NCBI GenBank assembly: GCA_021904315.1
Contig: CM038922.1
Coordinates: forward strand, 7,291,347 to 7,355,346
Reading direction: 5' to 3'
Source: Sphagnum magellanicum
Taxonomy: Eukaryota; Streptophyta; Sphagnopsida; Sphagnales; Sphagnaceae
DNA: 64,000 nucleotides
The notes below the pieces were generated by a model. It saw nothing but the letters and a program-made list of their open reading frames with translations. It ran no database searches and had not been told where the DNA came from. Of this stretch, positions 1 to 11,810 are shown one piece after another (the first letter of the stretch is position 1; every line of letters starts with the position of its first letter). The position numbers and the translations under genes are program-made.

Positions 1-60
1 TTGGGTCTTTAACCCTAATCCTAACCCAATCCTAGCCCTAATTCTAAACCTTATTCTAAC
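1..60. repeat. Degenerate telomere-like CCCTAA-type repeats
   Basis: Several irregular variants of CCCTAA / CCTAACC occur in the first 60 bases. They resemble decayed plant telomere repeat (CCCTAAA)n. Two cleaner units, CCTAAACCCTAAACCC, occur again near 4784-4799. They are too irregular to be a chromosome end and are read as interstitial remnants or chance AT-rich repeats. Confidence 0.35.
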
Positions 61-129
61 GAAACCCAATTCTATTGTGTTTTCTGTTCTCTAGGAAAAA
101 CAATTTCTGCTCCAGAATGCGCTGAACCT

Positions 130-612
130 ACACCCAATGATAATCTGGTGATACATTGTTAGGATTTGAATGTACTAGCCGACCCTAATACCTATTAACC
201 AAATCCTAATGGCAAAAGTGCACACCCCTAACTATTAGGTCTTAAGAGATTTAACTTTGGCTGCCAACATTGTGTTATACAATTCACACTTGCCATGGAT
301 GTTTTGACAAATATCACTCTTTATCTCAATTTCATCCCTACCGTTCACACCTACATGCAATGATAATTTGGTGGTATGTTGTTAGGAATGATAGTAGTAC
401 TACTAACGCGACCCTAATACCTATTAACCAAATCCTAATGGCAAAAGTGCACACCCCTAACAATTAGGTCTTAAGTAATTTAACTTTGGCAGCCAACATT
501 GTGTTATACAATTCACACTTGCCATGGATGTCATGACAATTACCACTTCCTATCTCAATTTCATCCTTACCGTTCACACCTAGGTGCGACGAATTTTTTG
601 GTGGTATGTTGT
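130..612. repeat. Tandem repeat, 229-bp unit, about 2.1 copies
   Basis: The stretch from about 130 to 360 is repeated from about 360 to 590 with a period of 229 bases. For example, GGCAAAAGTGCACACCCCTAA begins at 211 and again at 440, and GACCCTAATACC at 181 and 410. A third partial unit (TTTTTTGGTGGTATGTTG) ends near 612. The copies differ by scattered substitutions. The short open frames across it are not convincing as genes. Confidence 0.85.
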
Positions 613-2459
613 CTCCCTCCCATTGAACTTTTGTTGTCTTCCCTGTCAAGCTTTCTTCAAAAACATTGACTCGTCTTTATCTTTATCATTCTCTTCTATA
701 TCAATCCTCTCTTTCTCTCCTTTCTGAATTTTTTTTTCCAAATCTAGCAACAGAAAACCCCCAAAAACCACTTTTATTTAATTTATTTAATTAAAAAAAT
801 CATTAAGTAATTAACTTTCACCCATAATAGAAAGACTGATGCTGCCATCCTTGAGACTCTGATGCAGTAACACTGGACTATGTAAGGTGTTGTCCAAATA
901 CAAGTGCAAATTTTGGCCGGTTTCTTTCTGTTTTGGTAGGGGGTTTGGGGACTTGAAAGTGGTTGTCGTGGGTTTGAATACTCTTCTACTTGGTGCAATT
1001 AGGCCCACTTTATGCTAGGTATCACAGCCAATGTTCAACCCAAATCAAGCATTCCTATTGGTGTAAATCCCAGGGGCTTTACATTAGGAGTCAAGGCTGA
1101 AATAGAAAAAATATTTTCAATCTGCCCCCAAGCAACTATAAAATGCTGAACTTTATGTATGGCTTTGTATTGGCCAAAAGGCTTAAAAAAAAAAAGGATA
1201 CCACCGAATTTGGGAAGCCAATTTGCAACCCTAGGGGGGCCAATGTTGGAGCATTTATTAATATCCTGACATCAATGTTCTAGCATTTATTAATAACTTC
1301 GGTGCCAAACAACAAGCCAAAAATGCTCGAAGCTGGCCCAAGTTTTTTCAGTCTGGACTCCAAGTGTAAAGAGTGCATAATTAGTGTGTTTTAGAATCTG
1401 TCAACTTTCCCACGGTACACACGGTTCTGGCCCACACAAAATGTGGTAGCTTAAGGGATTTTGGCCCCTAGGTAGTAAGGTCTATTTTTTACGAGGATTT
1501 TTGGAAGATGATATTTTGGTTTGTGTTGAACCCTGAGATTAGTTACAGAGTTATGATATCTTGAAGGATTTTGGTTTCTTTTAGAGGAGTTTTTTGAAGA
1601 TTATATTTTGGCATAGTGAAATATTTAAATTTCCATAATTCTTCTTTTGCCTTAAGATACTTTTTCGATGTAAACGGCAAGGCCACACAGTGTGACACAC
1701 CCCTTGTTTTGTATGGTGTGAGCATTCCATTTTTCAAATTCCCCCTGCCTAAAGCAAAACAATAGTTCGCATCTATAACATGGCTTGCACATTTCCACTA
1801 AAAAGAAAGTGTGAGCGAGGTTTTATTTTTGTAGGCAAATAAATCATCAGACAAATGAGTTCCCAGTTTGAACTCTTGAAAAGAAATTGTGTGAGACTGA
1901 GAGATATGTGTAGGATAATAATGCCTGGCGAAAGACATGTGTAGGACATTTACATAAGACCAGTGTGGAGCTGAACCTGGGCTCGTATTGTTGTTTTGCC
2001 AATTTGGTTTTTGTTTGGTTCAAAACAATTTACAAAAAAATAGCACATATCATTAAACTGGATGAAAAATAGTGGTATAATAATGGTGTGAAAACTAGCT
2101 TTGGCATTGCACTTATGTGCAACATACTATGTTCTTATAGGGGTGGTATTAGCAAACTGACTATATTCAATTGACCAGTCACAATGATTGGTTCACATGT
2201 TGAGATTTAAATGATGTCTCAATAAAATTATTATTCAAAACCCATGTTTATGGGGTTAAGCTCAATCTATTTTCTCTCGTTTGAACAAGAGAGAAGACAA
2301 CTTCTAATTCATTAGAGGTATGAATTTAATTTTTTCCTTATTTTATTCATTTAAGGTTTTAAATTTGTATATATTTTTAAATATTTTGCACTATTATTTA
2401 GTTATCAAAATCACGTATTTTCTTTTATTTAGGGTTTTTTCCTTAATTTTTAATATTTA
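613..2459. other. AT-rich stretch, nothing recognised
   Basis: About 1.85 kb without a convincing coding frame, RNA gene or terminal repeat on either strand. Short open frames at 783-1008 and 1543-1737 (minus) lack any family resemblance and overlap one another. There is a homopolymer A run near 1186-1196. Confidence 0.4.
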
Positions 2460-3760
2460 TAGATTAATTGTTCTTTGTGTTTGGCATGTGTTGAAAACAT
2501 GGCGCTTACAGTCTATGGAAAAAATAAAATATGTGAAAATAAGGTGTGTAATACTCAAATGTCTTCACTTGGTGATGTTCATGTCCATCAACCTAAAGGA
2601 GATTGTTGAATTGTTCAAAGCACGTGGGAAAGAAAAAATGATCAAATGTTTTAATAACCTTAAACCCAATGATACATGAACCCAATATTTTTGGGCTTAC
2701 TATTGCCAACTTGGTACGTGATTAATTCATTTTGAACCCAATATTTTAAGGTAATTTTGACACTTATGAAATTAAAACCTTAACTTTCATGTGTAATGTG
2801 CATGTTAATGTAGATTTGTGGATGGTTGGTTTTCGTCAAGTGCCACACTCCAATCAAGATATGCAAACTAACATAGAATCTTTCCATGGGGCATTGAAGC
2901 ATTGATTCTCCTTTGATATAAAAGGCCTCAAAGGATGTCACATTGATTGGTTGGCATGGAGGCTCATTACGATTATGGCATGACACTACATGCACCAAAC
3001 AAAGATGAAGAAATGTGAATTCACCAAGAACAAGGTCATCCAACGACTTGTGACATCAAATGTGTACAAAACAAGGTTGATCGCACACACCGATGTCATT
3101 CAACCTACTTTGGAAAGTGAGGACAATGTTAATGTTTGGAATGTGAGGAGCCAAACCCATCTCAATGTCATATACATTCTAAACTTTCCTTTCATTGAAT
3201 ATGCATCTTGCACATGTAAGAGGGTGTTGCGTGAGAATTTGTGCAAGCACCAAATTGTTATTCTCTTGGCATGCACCGACCTTATTAGTAATGATATATA
3301 TCATCAACCATTGTGGCACATGGTATGGGAACAATCATGGTGGGTTGAAAGCCATGTTTGTATATTTGAGATATTTGTAGGTGCATAATGGTTTTTCAAA
3401 AGATGAGGGTTACAATGAAAACAAAATTGATGGGGCAAGTGCTATAGCCATTGATGGCCTTCTAACCATAAAGGGCAATGGCTTTTTTTCTTTTGATGAT
3501 GTCCACAATGATGAATTCGAAAATTCATCTACCCCCATGGACTAACCCTTTTTTGACTACAAGATGCAATGGTGGAGATCACAACCGAATGTAAGACAAA
3601 TGTTAACCTTCAACTTTGTGACCATGTAGCATCTTTTGTAAAACAAGTTACATTAAACATCCAGATAATTTGTTTGACATGGGCCAATGAATCAATGCGC
3701 CTAGGAATGGTCTTTAATCAAATGGAGGATGGACTAAGGAACTCAATTAATTAGTTAAAA
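2460..3760 (+). mobile_element. MULE (Mutator-like) transposon remnant with SWIM zinc finger, copy 1
   Basis: Decayed MULE transposase on the plus strand. An upstream frame (about 2460-2675) carries a C-x-WH-x-LK-x-W-type stretch, as in the part of MULE transposases after the catalytic core. A downstream frame (2990-3388) has a SWIM zinc finger, CxCx(n)CxH, with Cys at residues 74, 76 and 85 and His at 87 (about 3209-3250). SWIM fingers follow the transposase core in MULE and FAR1-type proteins. The reading frame is interrupted between these blocks, so the element cannot make a full transposase. The stretch 2480-3090 is alignable to 45585-46190 in a second copy, which shows this is a family. 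The catalytic N-terminal domain was not found here, and no terminal inverted repeats were identified. Element ends are therefore approximate. Confidence 0.65.
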
Positions 3761-4270
3761 TATTGACTTGAAACTATGTTGCAACATGCAAATTTTCGTA
3801 ACAGAAGGATTCAAGAATATAAGGGTTTATGGTACTTGTACGGAACACCAATGTAACGAATTTTATTCCACGCATTTGTCTATGGATTAATTGTTCAATG
3901 TGAAAAGAAAAGTTGAAACAACTACTTTTACACCAAACTAAAAAATCCATTTTCAAAATCAGTATAAAAAAGATGAATTGTGAAATAATAACAATAAATT
4001 ATTTTTCATCCTAATAATCTTCACGAAAACCACATAAGATCACCACAAATAAACATACATTCTCGTTGTTATGTAATTCCTTGATAAAGGTAATGAACGT
4101 TAAAAAAAACAATAAACGTATAAAATAGTGATGCATGGGGGTATTGCATACCAACAAAAGGAAGCCTTTCACTATGCCAAACCAAGATGCTCGTAATGTT
4201 GATTTCAATAAGTTTAATTATGGTATATGGTGCATGTAATGTGAGTATTGTTAGGCACTAGAAAAATTGC
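3761..4270. other. AT-rich stretch, nothing recognised
   Basis: About 500 bases between the MULE remnant and the 105-bp repeat array. No coding frame with family resemblance, no structured RNA and no repeat seen. Confidence 0.35.
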
Positions 4271-4895
4271 AAAACCTTGATGAAGGTAATGCATTTTTGT
4301 ATGATATTAGTTCTAGTGTACACACTCTATTGTGCAAATAATTGCGAAGCAACAGACTATCAGAATTTTAAATGTCGAACTTCAATGAAAGTATTTCTTG
4401 TCTACATGATGTTAGTTCTAGTGTATATACTTTGTTGTGCAAATATTGCAAAACAACAAAAAATAAAAACTTTAAATGTCAAACCTTGATGAAGGTAATG
4501 CATTTCTAGGTGATGTTAGTTCTAGTGTATGTACTTTGATGTGTGGGTTTTGCAAAGCAACAAAATATTACATTCATGAATGTCATAGTGTGATGAGGGT
4601 TTTTTTTTTTTGTATGATGTTAATTATTATGTACATACTTTGTTGCGCAAGTATTACAAAGTAACAAAAGATTAAAATCTTGAATGTCAAACTACGATGA
4701 AGGTACTATTTTTTTGTTTGATGTTAATTCTAATGTATGTACTTTGTTGTGTGGGTATTATGAAATAACAAAATATTACAATCCTAAACCCTAAACCCTC
4801 ATGAAAGTACTACATTTTTCATGATGTTAGTTTTAATATATCTACTATATTGTGCAAATATTGCGAAATAATAAAAGATTCCAATCCTTGAAATC
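4271..4895. repeat. Tandem repeat, ~105-bp unit, six degenerate copies
   Basis: Units begin near 4271, 4376, 4481, 4582, 4687 and 4793 with variants of ACCTTGATGAAGGTAATG. Each carries a GATGTTAGTTCTAGTGTATG-like block followed by CTTTGTTGTGCAAATATTG. The period of ~105 is a multiple of three, so short frames (4277-4489, 4476-4664) read as a hydrophobic ~35-residue repeat. No start context or wider gene structure supports translation. One unit holds two exact CCCTAAA telomere-type repeats near 4784-4799. Confidence 0.85.
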
Positions 4896-5700
4896 ATTGG
4901 GTATTGCAAAACCATAATCATATCCAAATTGGGCTCCCTTTAACACAAAATTGAAGGAATTTAACAATATTTGCATTGAGGTTCTCAAATATCATTGGTG
5001 GAAATGACTGCCATTCATTTTACTTATAACATTTTATGAGGGCTAGAGTACATACAATCAATTCATTTGAAATACTTTCATATGGGTAGATGTAAATATT
5101 TTACTTATGCCACCACCTTTGGGCTTTCCCTTACACAATGATAATTCTATTTGCTCTTTTCATCCTTCCTAATCTAATCAATAAGGAGCAAACGGTGATG
5201 CAAAGAAGAAAAAAATGTTTCATTAACACTTTCATAATCCAACACTAGCTCTCCGCATCCATTTACTAAAATTGAAGATAGCTTGTTTGTTTTGTTTGTC
5301 ATGTGGAGATCTCCCAAACCACAATGCCCCGTACCACACACTTGGTAACATTAAAAAGCCCTCAATGAATAGTGATGCAATAAAAATATTTCCTAATGTT
5401 TATACCTCTGGTCCAAGAGTTATTGAATATTGAACAATTTTGTCATTGAAAATATAATAAAATAAAATCAGAAATCTTTTAGAGAAATTGGCGCGCAACT
5501 TTGGTTCCGTTAAGTAGGATTTTATAGAGGTGGTTTTGTAATTTCTAGACCTAAGGTGTGTGAGATATGGAAGTTTTAGATAATTTTTGTCATTGAAAAT
5601 TCAAGTAAATTTTTTAAATGATTTTTGAAGGAGAAATAAGTTGGGTAACAAGCTCACTCTTGAGCCAAGAGCACAAGGCTAAACACAAAGCAACTGCAAC
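4896..5700. other. Unrecognised AT-rich flank downstream of the VWA gene
   Basis: Nothing supportable is seen on either strand. It lies on the 3' side of the minus-strand VWA gene and may include its terminal flank. A candidate minus-strand AATAAA is at 5702-5707. Confidence 0.3.
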
Positions 5701-5701
5701 T

Positions 5702-5707
5702 TTTATT
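5702..5707 (-). terminator. Candidate poly(A) signal for the VWA gene
   Basis: AATAAA on the minus strand, about 420 bases downstream of the VWA stop codon. The motif is exact, but in AT-rich DNA it is common, and plant poly(A) signals are loose. This is a guess at the transcript end. Confidence 0.2.
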
Positions 5708-6124
5708 GAAAGAGAATCACAAACAAAACCTGGAATGGAAACAACCATAAACTCGATCATTATAAATAATGAGTGGAGTGTACAAATCCTTCCATAGTGA
5801 CAAGAGGTAGCTTGACAACAAGGTAGACACAAGACGTAGGTAACATAACGCAATACAAGAACACTAGGGAAGTAAATGAGGGAAATCAAAACTCAGACAG
5901 CAATTTAATCTGGCTATATTTATGGCTACACACTGAGAACCAAAGATAGAAATATGGCCAAGTTGAGAAAAAAAGGGCTGGTTCAACAGGGTGGGAATAA
6001 ACCGGTCGATTTTTTCTTTCTTTAGATGGAACCGGCCATTGAAAACGTTTGGATCCAAAAGTTTCCAGAAAAAAACGGCCGTTTAGGAGCCCCCACCAAA
6101 CTCCCGTCTCCACCACAACTGCGC

Positions 6125-7060
6125 TCAGCGCCAACCCAGATGCTTCAAGCCGTCACGGAAAGTATCCATTTCGTTCACGGTTTTGCTCATTTTCTCCTCA
6201 ACTTCGCTTAAAGAGGAAGCGTATTCCTCATTCCTGGTCAACCGTACGTCCCTGCCGTGATCGAGCGAGAGTGTGAGTGTGAGAATCGCCTTGATTTGGG
6301 TGCGGAGATCGTCGAACGCCCGGCTCATGTCTTCGGCCTTGCTTGTCTCGTATTCGATCAATGCCGTCTTTTTAACCCTCGCTTGCAGCTCTTCTTTTAG
6401 CGGCGAGTTTTGTGGAAGATTAGCCGTGACGAATATGATGTGAAGCCTATTGATTGGCGCCATCTTGATCTGTAGCATCATAGTTTCCAGATTCGTCTTG
6501 CTGTTGTTGTCCATGCCGTCGGTGAAGGGTACCAGGAAGCAATCCGCGTCGACGGTAGACCGATTCTTTTGCTCTCCTATCTGAAATTTCAGGGCTTCCA
6601 CCACCGCGTCGTACAGGCGAGTTTCGCGGCCGCCTTCGCCACGCAGAACGTTCTCGTACTGCTCTCGGATGCACTCAGAATTGGAATCTAAGTCTTCGGC
6701 TTCAAACTTGCACAGCAGCGTCGTCGTTTTGTTGAATGCCCAGATGTAAACCACGTCCCCGTCGCGCAGGGTCTCCCTCACGAGCTTCTCGAACTGTTTG
6801 AGCAGCTGCTGCCACACCTTGGTGCGTTTTGCACCTGGACAGCGCATCCGGGTTGATCCAGTAGCGTCCAGCAAGATGTGGATGACCGCAATACCATCGT
6901 TGGGCTTGTGAATGTTGTATTCGCCGGCAATACTTTGACCGACACCCACATCATACTTCAGGTTCCAGTTTTCCTGAAAGGATGGCACTCCCGATTGCGG
7001 TTGCCTTCGTAGCTGCCGACTCGTCTTGCGGAGGCTTATGGCACGCTCGTCGGAATCCAT
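6125..7060 (-). CDS. von Willebrand factor A (VWA) domain protein, single exon
   Basis: Intact 311-residue frame with ATG at 7060. The VWA fold is recognised by its metal-ion-dependent adhesion site. DATGS (residues 65-69, the DxSxS position with Thr for the first Ser) follows a hydrophobic strand (AVIHILL). ETRLYDAV (146-153) supplies the Thr of the second loop, and FTDG (179-182) the final Asp. VWA domains with this site usually bind Mg2+ and a protein partner. The frame then continues to a C-terminal helical part (about 240-311) rich in Lys and Glu. There is no signal peptide and no membrane segment, so a cytosolic or nuclear place is likely. Base composition is clearly GC-richer than the surroundings, and codon use is protein-like throughout. 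The partner and process are unknown; proteins with only this domain are widespread in plants and protists. It stands alone, 1 kb from a hAT transposon, and appears intact. Confidence 0.85.
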   Translation of the reverse strand: MDSDERAISLRKTSRQLRRQPQSGVPSFQENWNLKYDVGVGQSIAGEYNIHKPNDGIAVIHILLDATGSTRMRCPGAKRTKVWQQLLKQFEKLVRETLRDGDVVYIWAFNKTTTLLCKFEAEDLDSNSECIREQYENVLRGEGGRETRLYDAVVEALKFQIGEQKNRSTVDADCFLVPFTDGMDNNSKTNLETMMLQIKMAPINRLHIIFVTANLPQNSPLKEELQARVKKTALIEYETSKAEDMSRAFDDLRTQIKAILTLTLSLDHGRDVRLTRNEEYASSLSEVEEKMSKTVNEMDTFRDGLKHLGWR

Positions 7061-7436
7061 GAGTAATAATCCCTTTGTCCGATTCCAAACTTCTGTACTT
7101 CAACGTGCAGACTGCGCTCACAGCTCCAAAATAGATTGAGAATGCTAAGCTTAATAATACAGCTTCACAAATTAGCACAGCAAACGCTAGCTGCAGCAAG
7201 GTATGTCAGAGGTCTGAGCTGGATCTAACACAAAATTCCCAAAACACTCAACTGTTACGTACCTGATCACCAACTGCAGCTCAGCAGTGCAATCTGGGTC
7301 GCACTAGTCTTCACTCCCGGCGTTGTCCCAATCTAGATGCTTAAAAACTGTGGCATGTGTACCAAATCCCACTGATCGACAACCAAAAACTCCAAAACAA
7401 CTTTGGTGATGATAATTCATAGTATCAAACTTCAAC

Positions 7437-7442
7437 TATATA
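7437..7442 (-). promoter_or_regulatory. Candidate TATA box for the VWA gene
   Basis: TATATA within AACTATATAGTT, about 375 bases upstream of the VWA start codon in a GC-moderate flank. The motif is palindromic, so direction is inferred only from the neighbouring gene. No transcription start can be seen. Confidence 0.2.
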
Positions 7443-7499
7443 GTTTCCTCATCTAGGTTCGGGACAGTCACACCAGCCCAGCTGCAAGATGGGTGCCGT

Positions 7500-8086
7500 G
7501 TGGACAGGCAACACTGTTTTGTTCTACACCTATGCCACAACTAACCAAAGTAGGTAGCTATGCACCAACAGTGTCGGTCTCCAATAGACTTTTGAACATA
7601 CCAGTCTAGCCCTAGACCCTGTTGATATATGGCTTTTTTTTTTTTCCATACCAGGCTGGTACTGGTTCTGAGTACTTTCCAGTATTGTGAGGGTATCTGG
7701 CGGTTCGAAAGGTAAAAACCGGCGGTTCAGGGTCAGGTTCTTGCAACCCGGACCCAAGTTGACATCAACTTGCTGGAACTGACACAAGAATCGGACCATG
7801 GAAAAAATGTTTTGTTACATCCAAAATTGGAATTGTGAAAATACTTTTTTGAAAACAGGGTAGGATTACCCTACACTTTCATACAAGTCTAATCCTGGTA
7901 TTGGGTCCTAGACAAATTTCTGGCTAGTATGCGATATGTAATATACACCTAGTATTGAGACAGGTATAAAATTGATACTAGGCTATCCAAAGTTCTTACC
8001 AGGCTGGTATTAGTATGGGGGGGTTGTATGAGGTTTGTATTGTCTCAGTTCATACCAAACTAGTAGCGACATAGTAGTGTTGATAC
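7500..8086. other. Unrecognised flank with repeated ACCAG/CTGGT words; hAT target
   Basis: The words TACCAGGCTGGTA, TACCAGTCTAG and GATACTAGGCT recur irregularly through this stretch, and similar words continue after the hAT insertion (12085 onward). No gene is recognised. The hAT element entered here, at GTTGATAC. Confidence 0.35.
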
Positions 8087-8489
8087 CAGTGTTGGGAAAA
8101 TATCCTGAAAATACAGATATCCTGATAGATATCACTCAAGATGTCACTTGTAAAAAAATTTGATATCAAAGTTCTTGATATCCTAGGTGATATCCTTATT
8201 TTTGAATCTCAAAATTATGAGATCTGGTCACATAATATCCAGACAGGGTAAAAAAATGTAAAAATTTGATATCTAAGGTGGATATCAAATCCCTGTCCAA
8301 ATATGGACATGAGAGGGGATTGCATTTAGGGTTTAAGGTGTAGGTTGTTAGAACGGAAAAAAAACATGGGCACTGCCATTAAACCTAACAAAAACCCTAA
8401 AACCATAATAAAAAGGGGTTTGAGCTTCAACTCAAGCCCTAACTCCTTTTTGGGCTTCTTTTTGCATCGTTGATGTTCCTCCCATTTTA

Positions 8490-8960
8490 GGTTGTTGCTA
8501 CTCTCCTTTTTGTGTTCATTGTTATTCTTCTTTTCATTCGTTGTTGTTTTCCTCTTCGCTCATTACTCCTTTCTCTTCACATTCAATGCTACTTTCCTTC
8601 ACACTCGTTGTTGTTCCTTTTTGTGTTCACTATTGCTATCTTTCACACTTGATGTTACTTCTCTTTTCAAGTAGTGTTATCCTCTTCTTCACGTTCACTA
8701 TTGCTCTCATCTTCTTCCTTGTTGTTGCTTTCTTCTCTATATTCAATCATGTTCACCTCTTCGTACTCATTGTTGCTCTCCTCTTCACACACATTATGGC
8801 TCTCCTCTTTGTGCTCGTTGTTGCTCCCATTCATGTTGACTATTGCTCCTACCTTCTTTGCGTTTGGTGTTAATCCTTTTTGCATTGGTTGCCACTCCTC
8901 TTTGCACTCATAACCATGTACAAAATCCTTCATTGTTGTTCCTTTTCATGCTTGTTGTTA
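8490..8960. repeat. Minisatellite inside the hAT element, ~24-27 bp units
   Basis: Degenerate repeats around TTGTTGCTCTCCTCTTTGTGC run for ~470 bases. On the minus strand they read as a 9-residue acidic repeat resembling SNNEHKEES, open from 8933 to 8667, which is expected of any in-phase 27-bp repeat. It sits in the 5' non-transposase part of the hAT element. The left breakpoint of the large tandem duplication is at its 3' edge. Confidence 0.8.
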
Positions 8961-9393
8961 TTTGTCCTTTTCACGTTCCTACCCATGTGCTGTTATTGGT
9001 CAAAGGAGTTGTACTACTCCCCACCATTCTCTCTTGTAGGTTGGGAATCATTAATAGGGTGAATTTTTTTTCCAATAAATTTTTTTTTCCTACTTTTTTT
9101 TTTCCCTTTCATTTCTTTTTTTTTTTGTTTTTTTTGTTTTTCCCCTCTTTTTTTTCATTTTTATAAAAACATTAGTTTCTAGTTGTGTGGCGCAAGGCTT
9201 TTTATAAATTGTTTTGGACCCAAACATAAATCCTTTGAACAATTTTTTTGATAGTTTTGTATCTTTGTTTACTTGTAAATGTTTTGCATCATATTTAATT
9301 GTGCACCTGAGTATCATCACGTCACATATCAACACATCACATTTGTTTCTTTAGTTTTTTCCACATTTTGGCCTTGTAGAATAGTTGTGAAAG

Positions 9394-11810
9394 ATGGAAA
9401 GGTCAAATGAATATGACAACCAAACAATGCAAAATGAAAAACCTATAATACACATAAATTATGAAATTGAAGTTGATCAAGTAATGGAAGAAAAGGAAAT
9501 CCAAGCTCACAAATTGAAATTAGTAGAGTTTCAAGATTATGTGAAGGAATTGACGAAGAAAAGACTAACACATTTTGGAACAATTACAAATTCAAAGAAA
9601 AAAATGACATCTTCATAATAAAAATGCCCTATGTTAGTTTTTTATTGTGTTAAGGACAACTCAAAAATAAACCTTGATGCTCCTCAAATGATGCATTGTT
9701 TGTTGTGTCATTTTCAACATGTCTTTTCTTCGAATGCAAGAAAATAATTAAGGAAAAGTCTAATACCATATTACAAAATAGATGGCATAGTTCATGTTTG
9801 TAGAAACATCTTGATGTAAACCATCCAATAATGTTTTTAAAATTTTGGGAAGAAATTGATAATCAACGGAGAGAACATGTTGAAAGACAATTTGCAAAGA
9901 AAAAAGTGAATATTTCCATTTTCCCATATTTGAATGTTTTGCTTCAAAAGATCCCTTCAAAAAAGAATGATGTGGAGTAAAAAGTGTTTGTGGAAAATCT
10001 TACATTTTTTGATATTGAAAAATCACTTGCCTTTGCAATTTGTAAAGAATGTGTGGTTAAAGCATTTGGTGTTGCAATTATGCCCTCATGTTCAATTCCT
10101 TTTTCGAATTTTTTTTTCACAGATCATTTTGCCTAAATTGATGGAGAAAACTAAAAAAACATATGTTTTGCCTTTGTTAAATGAATGTTATTGTGTTATA
10201 GTCAATTTTGATCTATGGATGTTCAAGGCTACACATGATGTGTTTGCTATGGTCATAATGTTTTGGGATCTGATTAGAAACCAAAACAAGTAACTCTTGG
10301 TTTGTTTAAAGTTGTTGAAATTACAAGACAAGCGTTGATGTATATGGCTTGAGAAATTAAATAATAGCATATGTGAAAGATAAGGGTTCACATTTAAATA
10401 CATTGACTAGTGCTTTGAAATCTATTATCAAATGTGAGACTTTGGGTTTGGAAGAAAACTTTCAAGGACCTTCTTATGGTCATGGTTTTTCCAAAGTGTG
10501 CCAATATGCCAAAATTGATGAAACAATTTATAAGAGCTTGAAATATGTGTCTATTAAGTCTACCCAAACAAATTTGCAAAAATAAATTACTTGCCCAAAG
10601 AAATCCAATAAATGTCATAAAAAATGGAACAAAAACTTGCATTGAAGCTATTTTGAAGCCTAGAAAACTGAACACTCTAGTGAAAATTATGTTAGTTTTA
10701 TTTCAGTCATTTTATTTTGCTCCATTTTTGCAAGTCTTTTGTTTTTGGTTATTATAAATTGTAAGTTGTTTTGTGGATCCTTCATATATTTCTATGGGTT
10801 TGCAAGTAAAATCATATTTTTTCAAAAGGCATTACAATTTAGGGTGATAGTTGTTCTTTATTATAATCGATAAACTGCAATAAGGATTACTAGTCATGTC
10901 CCTCCACCTTTAACGTGGCACATATCTCAAATCATTGTTGATGTTTTGTCTTCAATTGTAAGTGCTTATGTGTTGAATCAATGCCATAAACATTAGTTAC
11001 ATTTTGATGTTTTAAATGCAATAATCACTATGAACTTCAAATTTAAAGAAGGCTTTGGAGTTTCATCTAATTTGGAAGATTTAATTTATGACGATCCTAT
11101 TGTAGCTTTGGAGTTATCATTGCTTACATCTAACATTAGGAGGGAAGTTTTTGGGGTCTTAAATGGCTTTCTTTCATTCTTTAAGAAATATGAAAAAAAT
11201 AAAACAAATAACATATTGTCCTTTATGTTAGACCCTAGATTTAAAAGTCTAAAGTTGGTTTCATCTCTTCTTGGTCGAAAACATCATGCTTCCATTGTGG
11301 AAGAATATGATCAACGATCCTTATTTCCTTTGTTTTTTGAAATGTTAACACATCCTCCACCCTATGACAAAATTTGGACCTGTGGCAAATATGCAATTTG
11401 ATGAATAAAGTAGTTTTAACATTTTTGAGATGTCTGTTGGAACCAATGAACTCACGAAGGAGGTGGTAGTGATGAATAAGGAGTTACAAATGTTTAAAAG
11501 GTTGCATGTGAATGTCAACACTGAATCTATGTTTCCAATTGTGGTATTTCTTGTCTATCAATTCTTGGCATTGTTGGTTTTCAAATAGAAACTAAGAAAA
11601 AAAATTCATTGGCTTGAATATTTACAAATTTGAAAAGATGTCCCTTACAATCAAATAATTTAAATAAGATAATTTTTTATGATAAAAATTGGCCCAATCA
11701 TCTTAAGGTGGCTTGTACTTCAGCTTTTAGTTTGATAGAGTTTATTGAAAATGATGTTGCCTTCAAGGAAGAATTAAAGCAATATGAAGGTGTATTTGAG
11801 TGAGATGAAC
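9394..11810 (+). pseudogene. hAT transposase, broken, copy 1
   Basis: Frame pieces in order: an N-terminal ATG-started piece (9394-9618), rich in Glu and Lys; a middle piece (about 9930-10330) with the FDLWM...HDVFAM block typical of the hAT catalytic core, followed by a K-Q-V-T-L-G-L-F-K stretch; and a C-terminal piece (11030-11401) with LEDLIYDDPIVAL and FMLDPRFKSL, which match the conserved LDPRFK region of plant hAT transposases. The pieces lie in different frames and are separated by stops, so no full-length protein is made. The C-terminal dimerisation motif is not clear. The relationship to the second copy (15590-17310) shows the breaks are partly shared and partly private. Confidence 0.8.

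Noticed and set aside
1-60. Chromosome end
   Set aside because: The telomere-type words are too irregular and continue into ordinary sequence.
4271-4895. CRISPR-like array
   Set aside because: The 105-bp units are repeated throughout their length, with no unique spacers, and the context is eukaryotic.
6447-6674. Arg-rich 75-residue minus-strand frame
   Set aside because: Shadow frame inside the VWA coding sequence.
8667-8933. Acidic 88-residue minus-strand frame with SNNEHKEES-like repeats
   Set aside because: It is the expected reading of a 27-bp minisatellite inside a transposon. No start context or conserved flank.
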